In this document: positions 1 to 6,381 of the stretch, piece after piece
Layout: each line of letters starts with the position of its first letter
Numbering within the stretch: position 1 is the first letter of the stretch
Assembly: GCA_013298675.1 (NCBI GenBank)
Contig: JAAFIJ010000097.1
Span: 1-8,541, forward strand
Length of the DNA stretch: 8,541 nucleotides
Direction of reading: 5' to 3'
Source: Rhodobacterales bacterium
GTDB taxonomy: Bacteria > Pseudomonadota > Alphaproteobacteria > Rhodobacterales > Rhodobacteraceae
Notes under the pieces: model-generated
Databases searched by the model: none
What the model saw: only the letters and a program-made list of their open reading frames with translations
Told to the model about the DNA's origin: nothing
Made by a program: the position numbers and the translations under genes

Positions 1-510
1 TTGCTGCACCGGATCATGATCGCCACCACAAATGCGGGCGATGTGGTGCTGGACCCGTTCTTTGGCACCGGCACGACAGGTGCTGTCGCCAAAATGTTGG
101 GGCGTGATTTTATCGGGATTGAGCGAGAAGCGGCTTACCGTAAGGCCGCTTCGGAACGGATCAACCGCGTTCGCCGTTTTGACGCCAGTGCGCTAGAAGT
201 CACCGGCTCCAAACGGTCCGAACCAAGGGTGCCCTTTGGCCAGGTCGTCGAACGCGGCATGCTGCGTCCAGGCGAAGAGTTGTTCTCGATCGGCAACCGG
301 TTCAAGGTCAAAGTGCGTGCTGATGGCACCTTGATTGGCAATGATGTCAAAGGGTCGATCCATCAAGTGGGTGCCACGCTCGAAGGCGCGCCGTCATGCA
401 ACGGTTGGACCTATTGGCACTATAAGCGGGATGGCAAGATGATCCCGATTGATATCCTGCGCCAGCAAATCCGGGCCGAAATGGAAGCCGATCTGGGACG
501 CCCGCACTAA
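1..510 (+). CDS. ccrM: CcrM-type GANTC adenine-N6 DNA methyltransferase, C-terminal part (5' truncated by window edge)
   Basis: This is the last 169 codons of a beta-class adenine-N6 methyltransferase that runs in from the left edge, so the TTG at base 1 is an internal Leu codon and not a start. The SAM-binding motif I is visible as DPFFGTGTTG at residues 18-27 of the fragment, followed by the IGIERE strand-helix. In beta-class enzymes motif I lies after the catalytic DPPY motif, so DPPY must lie outside the window. Residues from about 76 to the end match the C-terminal extension typical of CcrM: VPFGQVVERGMLRPGE, RADGT, GSIHQVGA and the signature CNGWTYWH (133-140). In alphaproteobacteria CcrM methylates GANTC once per cell cycle and so links replication to transcription. 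Gene identity is confident; the GANTC specificity is inferred from the family. Confidence 0.9.
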   Translation: MLHRIMIATTNAGDVVLDPFFGTGTTGAVAKMLGRDFIGIEREAAYRKAASERINRVRRFDASALEVTGSKRSEPRVPFGQVVERGMLRPGEELFSIGNRFKVKVRADGTLIGNDVKGSIHQVGATLEGAPSCNGWTYWHYKRDGKMIPIDILRQQIRAEMEADLGRPH

Positions 511-535
511 ATACTCTGACCACAGGTTTACGCCA

Positions 536-558
536 GTACTGCAGTCCGCCTGCAGTAC
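536..558. repeat. Perfect 9-bp inverted repeat between ccrM stop and its terminator
   Basis: GTACTGCAG (536-544) and CTGCAGTAC (550-558) are exact reverse complements separated by TCCGC. In RNA this would form a compact hairpin 25 nt after the ccrM stop and only 4 nt before the terminator stem. Each arm also contains CTGCAG. It has no T-tract, so it is not itself an intrinsic terminator. It could protect the mRNA 3' end or bind a dimeric protein. Confidence 0.6.
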
Positions 559-562
559 ACCT

Positions 563-592
563 CCCCGCCATGTTCACATGGCGGGGCTTTTT
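563..592 (+). terminator. Rho-independent terminator of ccrM
   Basis: CCCCGCCATG (563-572), loop TTCA and CATGGCGGGG (577-586) form a perfect 10-bp GC-rich stem with a 4-nt loop, followed by C and five T residues (588-592). It lies 52 nt downstream of the ccrM stop. The opposite strand has no T-run on the corresponding side, so it should serve only the plus-strand gene. Confidence 0.92.
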
Positions 593-732
593 CAACTTCG
601 CAGGACTGGGACGCCGCGCTTTTCAGAAAGTTAAACCAATTACGGCGGTCATACTTGTGACCGTGGCTGCCACGCGCCCTGATAGCGATGCAGAGGTTTT
701 GGATGGGCAACACGCAAGTCTGCGTTATGAAG

Positions 733-1869
733 TCATCCACCGCCAGGAAGCGGATTTTGGGCTTTGTTATAGGGATGCCAATCTGCGATGTCGGGGTAAT
801 GATTTGCGCGCCATGCTTTGACACGCGGGTTCATGATGCGCTTCCATAAAGGCGGCACCATCGCGGCCATGGTCATCACGGGATAGCCGTAAGGCAGCTG
901 CGGTGCGTCCTGCGCGTCATAGGTTTGCAGCAAGGGAAACCGACGATCCGGTTTGTAATGGTGATCCGAATGGCGTTGCAGGTTGATCAACAGCCAGTTC
1001 GACGCCCGGTGTGCTGCGTTCCATGAATGGCGCGGCTGGACGTGTTCATATTTCCCATTCCCCAGATATCGTCGCGTCAGGCCATAATGTTCTATGTAAT
1101 TGACAAGTTCCAATTGCCACACGGCGACGAAGGCCTGAAAGCAAAACAGCGCAAGTCCAAACCCGCCGCCCAACAGATATGCGATCACAAGGAACCCTGC
1201 CTGCAAGGCCGCATACCGCCAGAACGGGTTTGATGCGTGCCGCGGAGGTAGGCCCCTGCGTGCCAGCATGGCCGCCTCTGCTTTCCATGAAGAGGTCACG
1301 GATTGCACCAAAACGCGTGGAAAGAACCGATGAAAGCCTTCGTTATAACGCGCGGAAACTGGATCGCGCGGGGTGCCGATATACAGGTGATGCACCCGCA
1401 AATGTTCGCTTCTGAAATGTCCGTACAGCACAGATGCAAGCAAAAGGTCGGCCATGCCCCGCTCTAATGTTGGTTTTTGGTGCATCAGCTCATGGCTGTA
1501 GTTGATGCCAATGGTGCCAGAGATGACCCCCATGCCAAAAAACACCATCAACGCCTCGGCCGTTCCCAGATGTGCTGCGCGCGGCACATACCATAGCAAT
1601 CCAAACAGCAGCGTCACTTGCAATGGAAACCAGATGATGGTGATCAATTTGTACCAAAACAAATGATCGCCGTCCGTCGCAGGATCAGCATTTTTGGTGT
1701 AGGTCCCTGTCAGGGCGTCTAGCAACGAAAACACGCCCCATGCATAGACTGGCAGCAGAGCGGTCGCCCATCCCCCCGTCGCCGCACCAAACATCGCGAT
1801 CGGGATGAGCGTCAACGATAACCAAAAGGGCAGGACATATTCAAGCCGGGGTGACGTGGGGCCGCTCAT
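733..1869 (-). CDS. alkB: Alkane 1-monooxygenase (AlkB-type membrane non-heme diiron hydroxylase)
   Basis: This 378-residue inner-membrane protein carries all the histidine motifs of the AlkB hydroxylase family: HELMH (126-130), EHLRVHH (155-161), NYIEHYGL (257-264) and LQRHSDHH (297-304). These ligate the diiron centre that hydroxylates the terminal carbon of alkanes using O2 and electrons from rubredoxin. Hydrophobic stretches near residues 11-55, 75-120 and 218-252 fit the usual multi-span topology. HELMHQ replaces the classic HELGHK, and EHLRVHH replaces EHNRGHH. The length is near that of the hydroxylase domain alone, with no fused rubredoxin, and no rubredoxin or rubredoxin reductase gene is in the window, so electron partners must be encoded elsewhere. 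The ATG start is 21 nt after the mutY stop on the same strand, so co-transcription with mutY is likely. Substrate chain length cannot be read from the sequence. Confidence 0.93.
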   Translation of the reverse strand: MSGPTSPRLEYVLPFWLSLTLIPIAMFGAATGGWATALLPVYAWGVFSLLDALTGTYTKNADPATDGDHLFWYKLITIIWFPLQVTLLFGLLWYVPRAAHLGTAEALMVFFGMGVISGTIGINYSHELMHQKPTLERGMADLLLASVLYGHFRSEHLRVHHLYIGTPRDPVSARYNEGFHRFFPRVLVQSVTSSWKAEAAMLARRGLPPRHASNPFWRYAALQAGFLVIAYLLGGGFGLALFCFQAFVAVWQLELVNYIEHYGLTRRYLGNGKYEHVQPRHSWNAAHRASNWLLINLQRHSDHHYKPDRRFPLLQTYDAQDAPQLPYGYPVMTMAAMVPPLWKRIMNPRVKAWRANHYPDIADWHPYNKAQNPLPGGG

Positions 1870-1889
1870 CGCACGATGCTCTTGTTCAT
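1866..1889 (-). other. Seven-codon mini-ORF overlapping the alkB start (possible translational coupler)
   Basis: One base after the mutY TAA, an ATG opens a seven-codon frame (MNKSIVR) whose TGA overlaps the alkB ATG in an ATGA arrangement. An AGGG sequence at 1897-1900 (read on the minus strand) lies 7 nt before this ATG, which is good Shine-Dalgarno spacing; the alkB ATG itself has only AAGAG about 9 nt upstream. Ribosomes ending mutY or the mini-ORF could restart at alkB. Such short frames can arise by chance. Confidence 0.22.
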
Positions 1890-1890
1890 T

Positions 1891-2952
1891 TTAGGACCCT
1901 ATCTTGGACTCAAGGGCAAACTCAGACCCCTTTGCCAGATCATAAGCTTTTTGCATCAGGGTCGGAAAGTCCCTTGGATTGATGTCCGCAACAAAACGTC
2001 CGCGCTCGGGGTTTGGTGTGCCGCTGACCTGCCCAACCATGACACGCAAAATCAGATGAAAATGGGTAAAGGTGTGCTTTATCTCGCCCGCGCCGATCCA
2101 GTCTAACGCCAAAGGCGGACCACTTTCACGGCCGTCCCATTCCGTTCCGGGCAAACCGATCATCCCGCCGAGCAATCCTTTCGCGGGGCGGTCCTCTACC
2201 AAAACGCGGCCATCGCGGTGAAAAGCCGCCCAGACAGTGCCGGTGCGCGTGGGTTTTACGGGTTTCGCCAATTTGCGGGGCAAGGTTGCTTGAATGCCCA
2301 TAGCGGCGGCCTTGCAAGGTTTGGACAGCGGGCAAAGCGCGCAAAGAGGGTTGCGTGGGGTGCAGATTGTGGCGCCCAGATCCATCACCGCTTGTGCATA
2401 ATCACCCGCACGCACGACGGGCGTCAGGCTGGCCGCAAGTGCCGTCAGTTCTGCCTTGGCTTGCGGCAAAGGGGTCTCAACCGCAAAGAGCCGTGACATG
2501 ACGCGTTCGACATTGCCGTCCACAACAGTTTCTGCCTGGTCAAACGCAATCGACGATATGGCCGCCGCAGTATAAGGCCCCACGCCCGGCAGAGCGCGCA
2601 ACCCTGACAGTGTTTGCGGGAATACGCCCATATGGTTGTTTGCAACCTCGCGCGCGCAGGCCAAAAGGTTGCGCGCCCGGGCGTAATATCCCAGCCCCGC
2701 CCATTCGGCCATGACCTCTGCATCAGGGGCGGCGGCCAGCGCGCTGACGGTCGGCCAACGTGCGGTAAAACGTTGAAAATACGCGCGCACTGCGGCGACG
2801 GTGGTTTGTTGCAGCATCACTTCGGACAGCCAAACCCGGTAAGGATCAGGCATAATCCCATGCGCGCGGTCTTGGGGCGACACCCGCCACGGCATCGACC
2901 TTGCATTCAAGTCATACCAGTTCAGCAATTCCCGGCTTAGTTGGTCACGCAA
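1891..2952 (-). CDS. mutY: A/G-specific adenine DNA glycosylase MutY
   Basis: This 353-residue base-excision repair enzyme removes adenine mispaired with 8-oxoguanine. The N-terminal HhH-GPD domain has WLSEVMLQQT with the catalytic Glu at 44, the hairpin-helix-hairpin LPGVGPYTAAAI (121-132), and VDGNVERV with the catalytic Asp at 145. The [4Fe-4S] cluster follows with C-x6-C-x2-C-x5-C spacing (Cys 197, 204, 207, 213). The C-terminal NUDIX-like 8-oxoG recognition domain shows GLLGGMIGLP (259-268) and HTFTHFHL (293-300). Length is normal for the family. The start is TTG at 2952-2950: GGGGA (2961-2965, minus strand) lies 8 nt upstream, an in-frame TAA lies two codons upstream, and the next in-frame ATG (residue 20) would cut into the conserved N-terminal WYD...PWR region. 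It is divergent from the DUF721 gene and probably first in a mutY-alkB transcript. Confidence 0.96.
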   Translation of the reverse strand: MRDQLSRELLNWYDLNARSMPWRVSPQDRAHGIMPDPYRVWLSEVMLQQTTVAAVRAYFQRFTARWPTVSALAAAPDAEVMAEWAGLGYYARARNLLACAREVANNHMGVFPQTLSGLRALPGVGPYTAAAISSIAFDQAETVVDGNVERVMSRLFAVETPLPQAKAELTALAASLTPVVRAGDYAQAVMDLGATICTPRNPLCALCPLSKPCKAAAMGIQATLPRKLAKPVKPTRTGTVWAAFHRDGRVLVEDRPAKGLLGGMIGLPGTEWDGRESGPPLALDWIGAGEIKHTFTHFHLILRVMVGQVSGTPNPERGRFVADINPRDFPTLMQKAYDLAKGSEFALESKIGS

Positions 2953-2980
2953 TGTTTATTTCCCCGGATGGCCCAAACCA

Positions 2981-3012
2981 CTGGCAGCGAACCCTGTTGC
3001 ACCCTAGAATAG
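2981..3012. promoter_or_regulatory. Candidate divergent promoter region, mutY / DUF721
   Basis: TAGAAT (3005-3010) resembles a -10 box for the plus strand, with CTGGCA (2981-2986) as a weak -35 at 18-bp spacing; a transcript starting near 3017 would have a leader of about 30 nt before the DUF721 ATG. The same bases read on the minus strand give TATTCT, a possible -10 for mutY, within the near-palindrome CTAGAATAG (3004-3012). No good minus-strand -35 is seen. The region is only 95 bp and must hold promoters for both directions, but the matches are modest. Confidence 0.3.
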
Positions 3013-3047
3013 CTTAGAAACCTGCAAGGACCAGCCAGAAGCACGCC

Positions 3048-3608
3048 ATGGCACATAACCCGCGCCCAATGCCCTCTTCTCAGCGCCGCGTGCGTGGATT
3101 TGAGCCGACCTCAGGTCTGCTGAAAGAACAAGTGCGTGCTGCGGGCGAATCGCGTGGCTTTGCTGTGACCCGTCTGCTGACCCATTGGCCCGAAATCGCT
3201 GGCGTTGAAATGGCGTCCATGACGCGACCGATCAAGGTCGGCTACGGGCGTGAAGGGATGGGCGCAAGCTTGACGCTGCTGACCACAGGCGCGCAGGCGC
3301 CGATGGTGGAAATGCAAAAGGAAAAGCTGCGCGACCGGGTGAATGCAGTTTACGGTTATGCGGCCATTTCGCGCATCATCCTGACCCAGATCGCTGCGAC
3401 TGGTTTTGCCGAAGGGCAGGCGCAGTTTATGGCAAAACCCAAAGCTGTCGGTACGGCACCTGACCCGACAGTTCGGGCCGAGGCGGCGCGCACGGCAGCA
3501 CCGATCAATGACACAGGGCTGCGCGCAGCCTTAGAGGTAATGGCACAAAATGTTTTGGCGCGTCAGGCAACAACGGCCCGCCACGCAACAAAGGAAAGTT
3601 CGGAATGA
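3048..3608 (+). CDS. DUF721 family protein (DciA-like)
   Basis: This 186-residue cytoplasmic protein has no signal peptide. Residues about 22-120 fit the DUF721 pattern: a helix ending in LLTHWPEIAG (44-53), a TRP-containing strand, a basic/glycine turn, a strand (SLTLLTTGAQAP) and a helix leading into LRDRVNAVYGYAAISRIIL. DUF721 includes DciA, the helicase operator that helps load DnaB in bacteria lacking DnaC; whether this divergent alphaproteobacterial form does so is an inference. A low-complexity Ala/Thr-rich linker and a short helix (about 157-171) follow. The start has only a weak AGAAG (3037-3041) ribosome site; an in-frame ATG at residue 8 is an alternative. The stop overlaps the dsbA start by 4 nt (ATGA), so the two are translationally coupled. 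Confidence 0.82.
   Translation: MAHNPRPMPSSQRRVRGFEPTSGLLKEQVRAAGESRGFAVTRLLTHWPEIAGVEMASMTRPIKVGYGREGMGASLTLLTTGAQAPMVEMQKEKLRDRVNAVYGYAAISRIILTQIAATGFAEGQAQFMAKPKAVGTAPDPTVRAEAARTAAPINDTGLRAALEVMAQNVLARQATTARHATKESSE
3591..3607 (+). promoter_or_regulatory. Strong ribosome binding site for the dsbA-like gene inside the DUF721 3' end
   Basis: AAGGAAAG (3591-3598) lies 6 nt before the first ATG of the adjacent pair ATGATG at 3605-3610. It supports a start at 3605 or 3608 (9-nt spacing), which differ by one Met. It lies within the last codons of the upstream gene, as expected for a coupled operon. Confidence 0.75.
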
Positions 3609-4252
3609 TGAAAAAATTTGGATTGGCCGCTCTGGTTTTGGGCACAGTCGCAGCCCTTGGTCTGTGGACCCTTGCCCCCAAATCGGCAAACGCCGAGGAA
3701 ACCACGGCAGCAACAGCGCCTGCGATTGAGATCAAGGATTTCGGCATTGGCCCAGAGGACGCCAAAGTCAAAATCATCGAATACGCCTCCTTTACTTGCC
3801 CCCATTGCGCGCATTTCCACGAGGACTCCTTTGGCAAACTCAAGGCCGAATACATCGACACCGGGAAAATACGCTTTGAATATCGTGAGGTGTATTTTGA
3901 CCGCTACGGACTGTGGGCGGCGATGATGGCGCGCTGCGGTGGTGAGATGCGCTACTTCGGGATTTCGGATATTTTGTTCAGCACCCAACAAGACTGGGCC
4001 GGTTCTGACGATCCGGCTGCGATTGTCGCCAACCTGAAGAAGATTGGTCGTACGGCGGGGATGGACGACGCGATGTTGGACATCTGTATGAAAGATGCCC
4101 CGACCGCCCAAGCGTTGATGACGCATTATGAAACGAACTTTGCTGCCGACGGTATCGAAGGAACGCCTACGTTTATCATCAACGGCACCAAGCATTCCAA
4201 TATGGATTACGCCGACATGAAAGCGATCATCGACGCAGAGCTGGCCAAGTAA
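3605..4252 (+). CDS. DsbA-family periplasmic thiol:disulfide oxidoreductase
   Basis: This 215-residue exported thioredoxin-fold protein has a clear N-terminal signal sequence: MMKK, a hydrophobic core (6-23) and a likely cleavage after ANA (residue 30). The mature domain has the redox motif TCPHC (Cys 65 and 68, CPHC as in DsbA) and the cis-proline loop EGTPTF (Pro 188), separated by a helical insertion as in the DsbA family. The family introduces disulfides into folding periplasmic proteins and is reoxidised by DsbB, which is not in this window. Two further cysteines, 111 and 161, lie in the helical insertion and could form a structural disulfide, as reported for some alphaproteobacterial DsbA proteins. 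It overlaps the DUF721 gene by 4 nt and stops 3 nt before the CoA-transferase start. Confidence 0.92.
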   Translation: MMKKFGLAALVLGTVAALGLWTLAPKSANAEETTAATAPAIEIKDFGIGPEDAKVKIIEYASFTCPHCAHFHEDSFGKLKAEYIDTGKIRFEYREVYFDRYGLWAAMMARCGGEMRYFGISDILFSTQQDWAGSDDPAAIVANLKKIGRTAGMDDAMLDICMKDAPTAQALMTHYETNFAADGIEGTPTFIINGTKHSNMDYADMKAIIDAELAK

Positions 4253-4255
4253 CCC

Positions 4256-5392
4256 ATGGCTGGCTTGCTGTCTGGTGTTAAAGTGATTGAGTTGGCAAGG
4301 ATTTTGGCTGGCCCTTGGGCTGGCCAGACCCTTGCCGATCTTGGCGCGGATGTGATCAAAGTTGAGGCCCCCGAAGGCGATGACACTCGCAACTGGGGCC
4401 CACCCTTTGTGGACCAAGACGGCGAACGTACCGCCGCGTATTTCCATGCGACCAACCGTGGAAAACGGTCGATAACCTGCGATTTTCGGACCGAAGAGGG
4501 CCAAGCCATCGTGCGTGATCTGGTGGCCGACGCGGATATTCTGATAGAGAATTTCAAGGTCGGTGGACTTGCCAAATACGGACTTGATTTCAACAGCTTA
4601 CATGCAATTAACCCACGCCTGATTTATTGCTCGATTACTGGATTTGGTCAAGACGGTCCCTATGCCCACCGCGCTGGCTATGATTTCATCATCCAAGGCA
4701 TGGCCGGGTTGATGAGCATCACTGGCGATCCCGATGGGCAACCGCAAAAGGTGGGGGTTGCGGTGACCGACCTGTTCACTGGCGTGTATGCAACCACGGC
4801 AATTTTGGCCGCTTTACACCAGCGCAGCGTGACGGGCCTAGGTCAGCAGATTGACGTCGCGCTGATGGATGTGGCCACGGGCATTTTGGCCAATCAGGCG
4901 ATGAATTACCTTGTTGGCGGCAAAACGCCCCACATGATGGGCAACGCGCATCCAAATCTGGCTCCCTACGCGGTGTTTGATTGCGCCGATGGTTGGATCA
5001 TTCTTGCGACCGGAAATGACGGACAGTATGGCAGGCTCTGTGAGATTTTGGGGTTGCCAGAGATGGCAACCGCCCCGCAGTTTTTGCGAAACTCCGACCG
5101 GGTCAGCAACCGTGAGGCGCTGACCACCCTTTTGACCGCTCAGACCAAACGTTGGTCAAAGAACGATCTTTTGACTGCGTGTGAAGCAAAGGGCGTACCC
5201 GCCGGACCGATTAATGACATCGCAGAAGTTTTTGCCGATCCGCAAGTCGTGGCGCGCGGCATGCAAATTGCGCCCGGTGGTCTGCCCGGCGTACGCTCTC
5301 CGATGACATTTTCTGGGGCGGAATTGACCTTGGATCGGCCTGCGCCAAGGCTTGGCCAACATCAGCAAGAGATATTGGGCGATAAGTCCTAA
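4256..5392 (+). CDS. Class III (CaiB/BaiF family) CoA-transferase
   Basis: This 378-residue protein has the full family III CoA-transferase layout. The N-terminal nucleotide-binding part shows VIELARILAGPWAGQTLADLGADVIKVE (8-37), with NRGKRSI (67-73) and CSITGFGQDGPY (125-136). The catalytic Asp, which forms an acyl-aspartyl anhydride, is expected at residue 172 in VGVAVTDLFTG. The C-terminal lobe has GVPAGPIND (313-321) and FADPQVVARGM (326-336). Substrates in this family range over formyl, carnitine, mesaconyl, citramalate and glutarate CoA esters, and the sequence does not decide among them. No Shine-Dalgarno is evident within the 3-nt gap after dsbA, so translation is probably coupled. 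The 3' end overlaps lpxK, which is convergent. Its metabolic role seems unrelated to DUF721 and DsbA. Confidence 0.9.
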   Translation: MAGLLSGVKVIELARILAGPWAGQTLADLGADVIKVEAPEGDDTRNWGPPFVDQDGERTAAYFHATNRGKRSITCDFRTEEGQAIVRDLVADADILIENFKVGGLAKYGLDFNSLHAINPRLIYCSITGFGQDGPYAHRAGYDFIIQGMAGLMSITGDPDGQPQKVGVAVTDLFTGVYATTAILAALHQRSVTGLGQQIDVALMDVATGILANQAMNYLVGGKTPHMMGNAHPNLAPYAVFDCADGWIILATGNDGQYGRLCEILGLPEMATAPQFLRNSDRVSNREALTTLLTAQTKRWSKNDLLTACEAKGVPAGPINDIAEVFADPQVVARGMQIAPGGLPGVRSPMTFSGAELTLDRPAPRLGQHQQEILGDKS

Positions 5393-6381
5393 AGTCCCAA
5401 CTTGGTCAAAGCGGCGTCAAGTTGGGTCAGTTCTGCGATCTGCAAGCGGACCACCAATACCAGTACTTTGGGCAGAAATGCTTGGGGCAGGCGGGCCGCG
5501 TCCTTTTCGGTCGTGACCAACTGCGCACCCTTGGTATAGGCCTCTAACTCAAGCCGGCGGAGCAACGCATCGGGCAGCGGCTGGTGATCAGCCAAACTTT
5601 CACCCCGCAAAACTTCGGCCCCCAGATCACGCAAAGTGGCAAAGAACTTTTCGGGCCGCGCGATGCCCGCAAAGGCGATAACGCGCGCGTCTTGCCAATC
5701 CATGCCCGTGGCAAGCGGCATCAACTGCCCCGACAGATGTATGATCCCTGAAGGTGCGCGCCAACCTTCAAAAAAGCGGGCTTGTGCCTCAGGTGCCCCG
5801 ACCGTAAGCACAATATTGGCACGCTTCAGACCAACGGAAACGGGTTCTCTTAGCGGTCCGGCGGGCAGACACAGCCCATTGCCAAATCCGGTTTCGGCAT
5901 CGACGACAATGACCGACAGATCCTTGTGCACCGACGGGTTTTGAAACCCGTCGTCCAGAACGATCACCTCTGCCCCGAGCGATTCTGCCAAGCGCACGCC
6001 TGCAGCACGATCTTTCGACACGATTGTGGGGGCGAAATTCGACAAAAGGATCGGCTCATCGCCTACCTCGGCGGCCAAGTGCTTGGCTGCATCCACCAAG
6101 CATGGTCCTTCAATCGTACCGCCATACCCCCGGCTGACCACGAAAACCTTGTGCCCGCGGTTGTGCAAGCGTTCACAAAACGCCACCACAACCGGGGTTT
6201 TACCGGTGCCGCCCGCATGCAGATTGCCGATGCAAATCACCGGAACCCGTGCCCTATAGGCTATCCCCGACCGCAACCGACGCGCCGTGGCATAGGCATA
6301 AGTCCAGCCGAGCGGTTGCAGAAGCCGAGCGATCAGACCGGGTGATTGTGGGGTGTTGTTCCAAAAGGACGGTGCGCGCAT
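5389..6381 (-). CDS. lpxK: Tetraacyldisaccharide 4'-kinase (lipid A 4'-kinase)
   Basis: LpxK phosphorylates the 4' position of the lipid A disaccharide-1-phosphate at the cytoplasmic face of the inner membrane, making lipid IVA. The 330-residue product has the modified Walker A GNLHAGGTGKTP (52-63), SRGYGG (83-88), the DGFQ loop with Asp-Asp 143-144 (VIVLDDGFQN), LPAGPLREP (172-180), FAGIARPEKF (237-246) and the late TTEKDAARLP (290-299). The frame is open to 6462, but the ATG at 6381 is chosen because it gives the standard N-terminus (MRAPSFWN) and forms a TGATG junction sharing one base with the stop of the upstream waaA-like gene. The stop codon overlaps that of the convergent CoA-transferase gene. 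Confidence 0.95.
   Translation of the reverse strand: MRAPSFWNNTPQSPGLIARLLQPLGWTYAYATARRLRSGIAYRARVPVICIGNLHAGGTGKTPVVVAFCERLHNRGHKVFVVSRGYGGTIEGPCLVDAAKHLAAEVGDEPILLSNFAPTIVSKDRAAGVRLAESLGAEVIVLDDGFQNPSVHKDLSVIVVDAETGFGNGLCLPAGPLREPVSVGLKRANIVLTVGAPEAQARFFEGWRAPSGIIHLSGQLMPLATGMDWQDARVIAFAGIARPEKFFATLRDLGAEVLRGESLADHQPLPDALLRRLELEAYTKGAQLVTTEKDAARLPQAFLPKVLVLVVRLQIAELTQLDAALTKLGL
5396..5426. repeat. 9-bp inverted repeat at the convergent CoA-transferase/lpxK 3' ends
   Basis: CCCAACTTG (5396-5404) and CAAGTTGGG (5418-5426) are exact reverse complements with a 13-nt loop. The repeat begins 3 nt after the CoA-transferase stop and lies within the last dozen codons of lpxK. Neither strand has a T-run after the stem, so it is not a canonical intrinsic terminator. 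It could act as a weak bidirectional terminator or as a 3'-end stabiliser for both transcripts. Confidence 0.45.

Noticed and set aside
646..674. Overlapping small inverted repeats CGGTCA/TGACCG (646-663) and CGTGG/CCACG (662-674) downstream of alkB
   Set aside because: The stems are short and share bases, and no T-run follows on the minus strand, so a terminator for alkB cannot be claimed.
511..732. Possible small gene between ccrM and alkB
   Set aside because: Open frames here run into alkB antisense, lack ribosome sites and cross the terminator; apart from the two hairpins nothing is supported.
3563..4504. 313-codon open frame antisense to the dsbA-like gene and the start of the CoA-transferase gene
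   Set aside because: It runs opposite two confidently identified genes, has no recognisable domain or ribosome site, and its His/Arg-rich composition is typical of an antisense shadow in GC-rich coding DNA.
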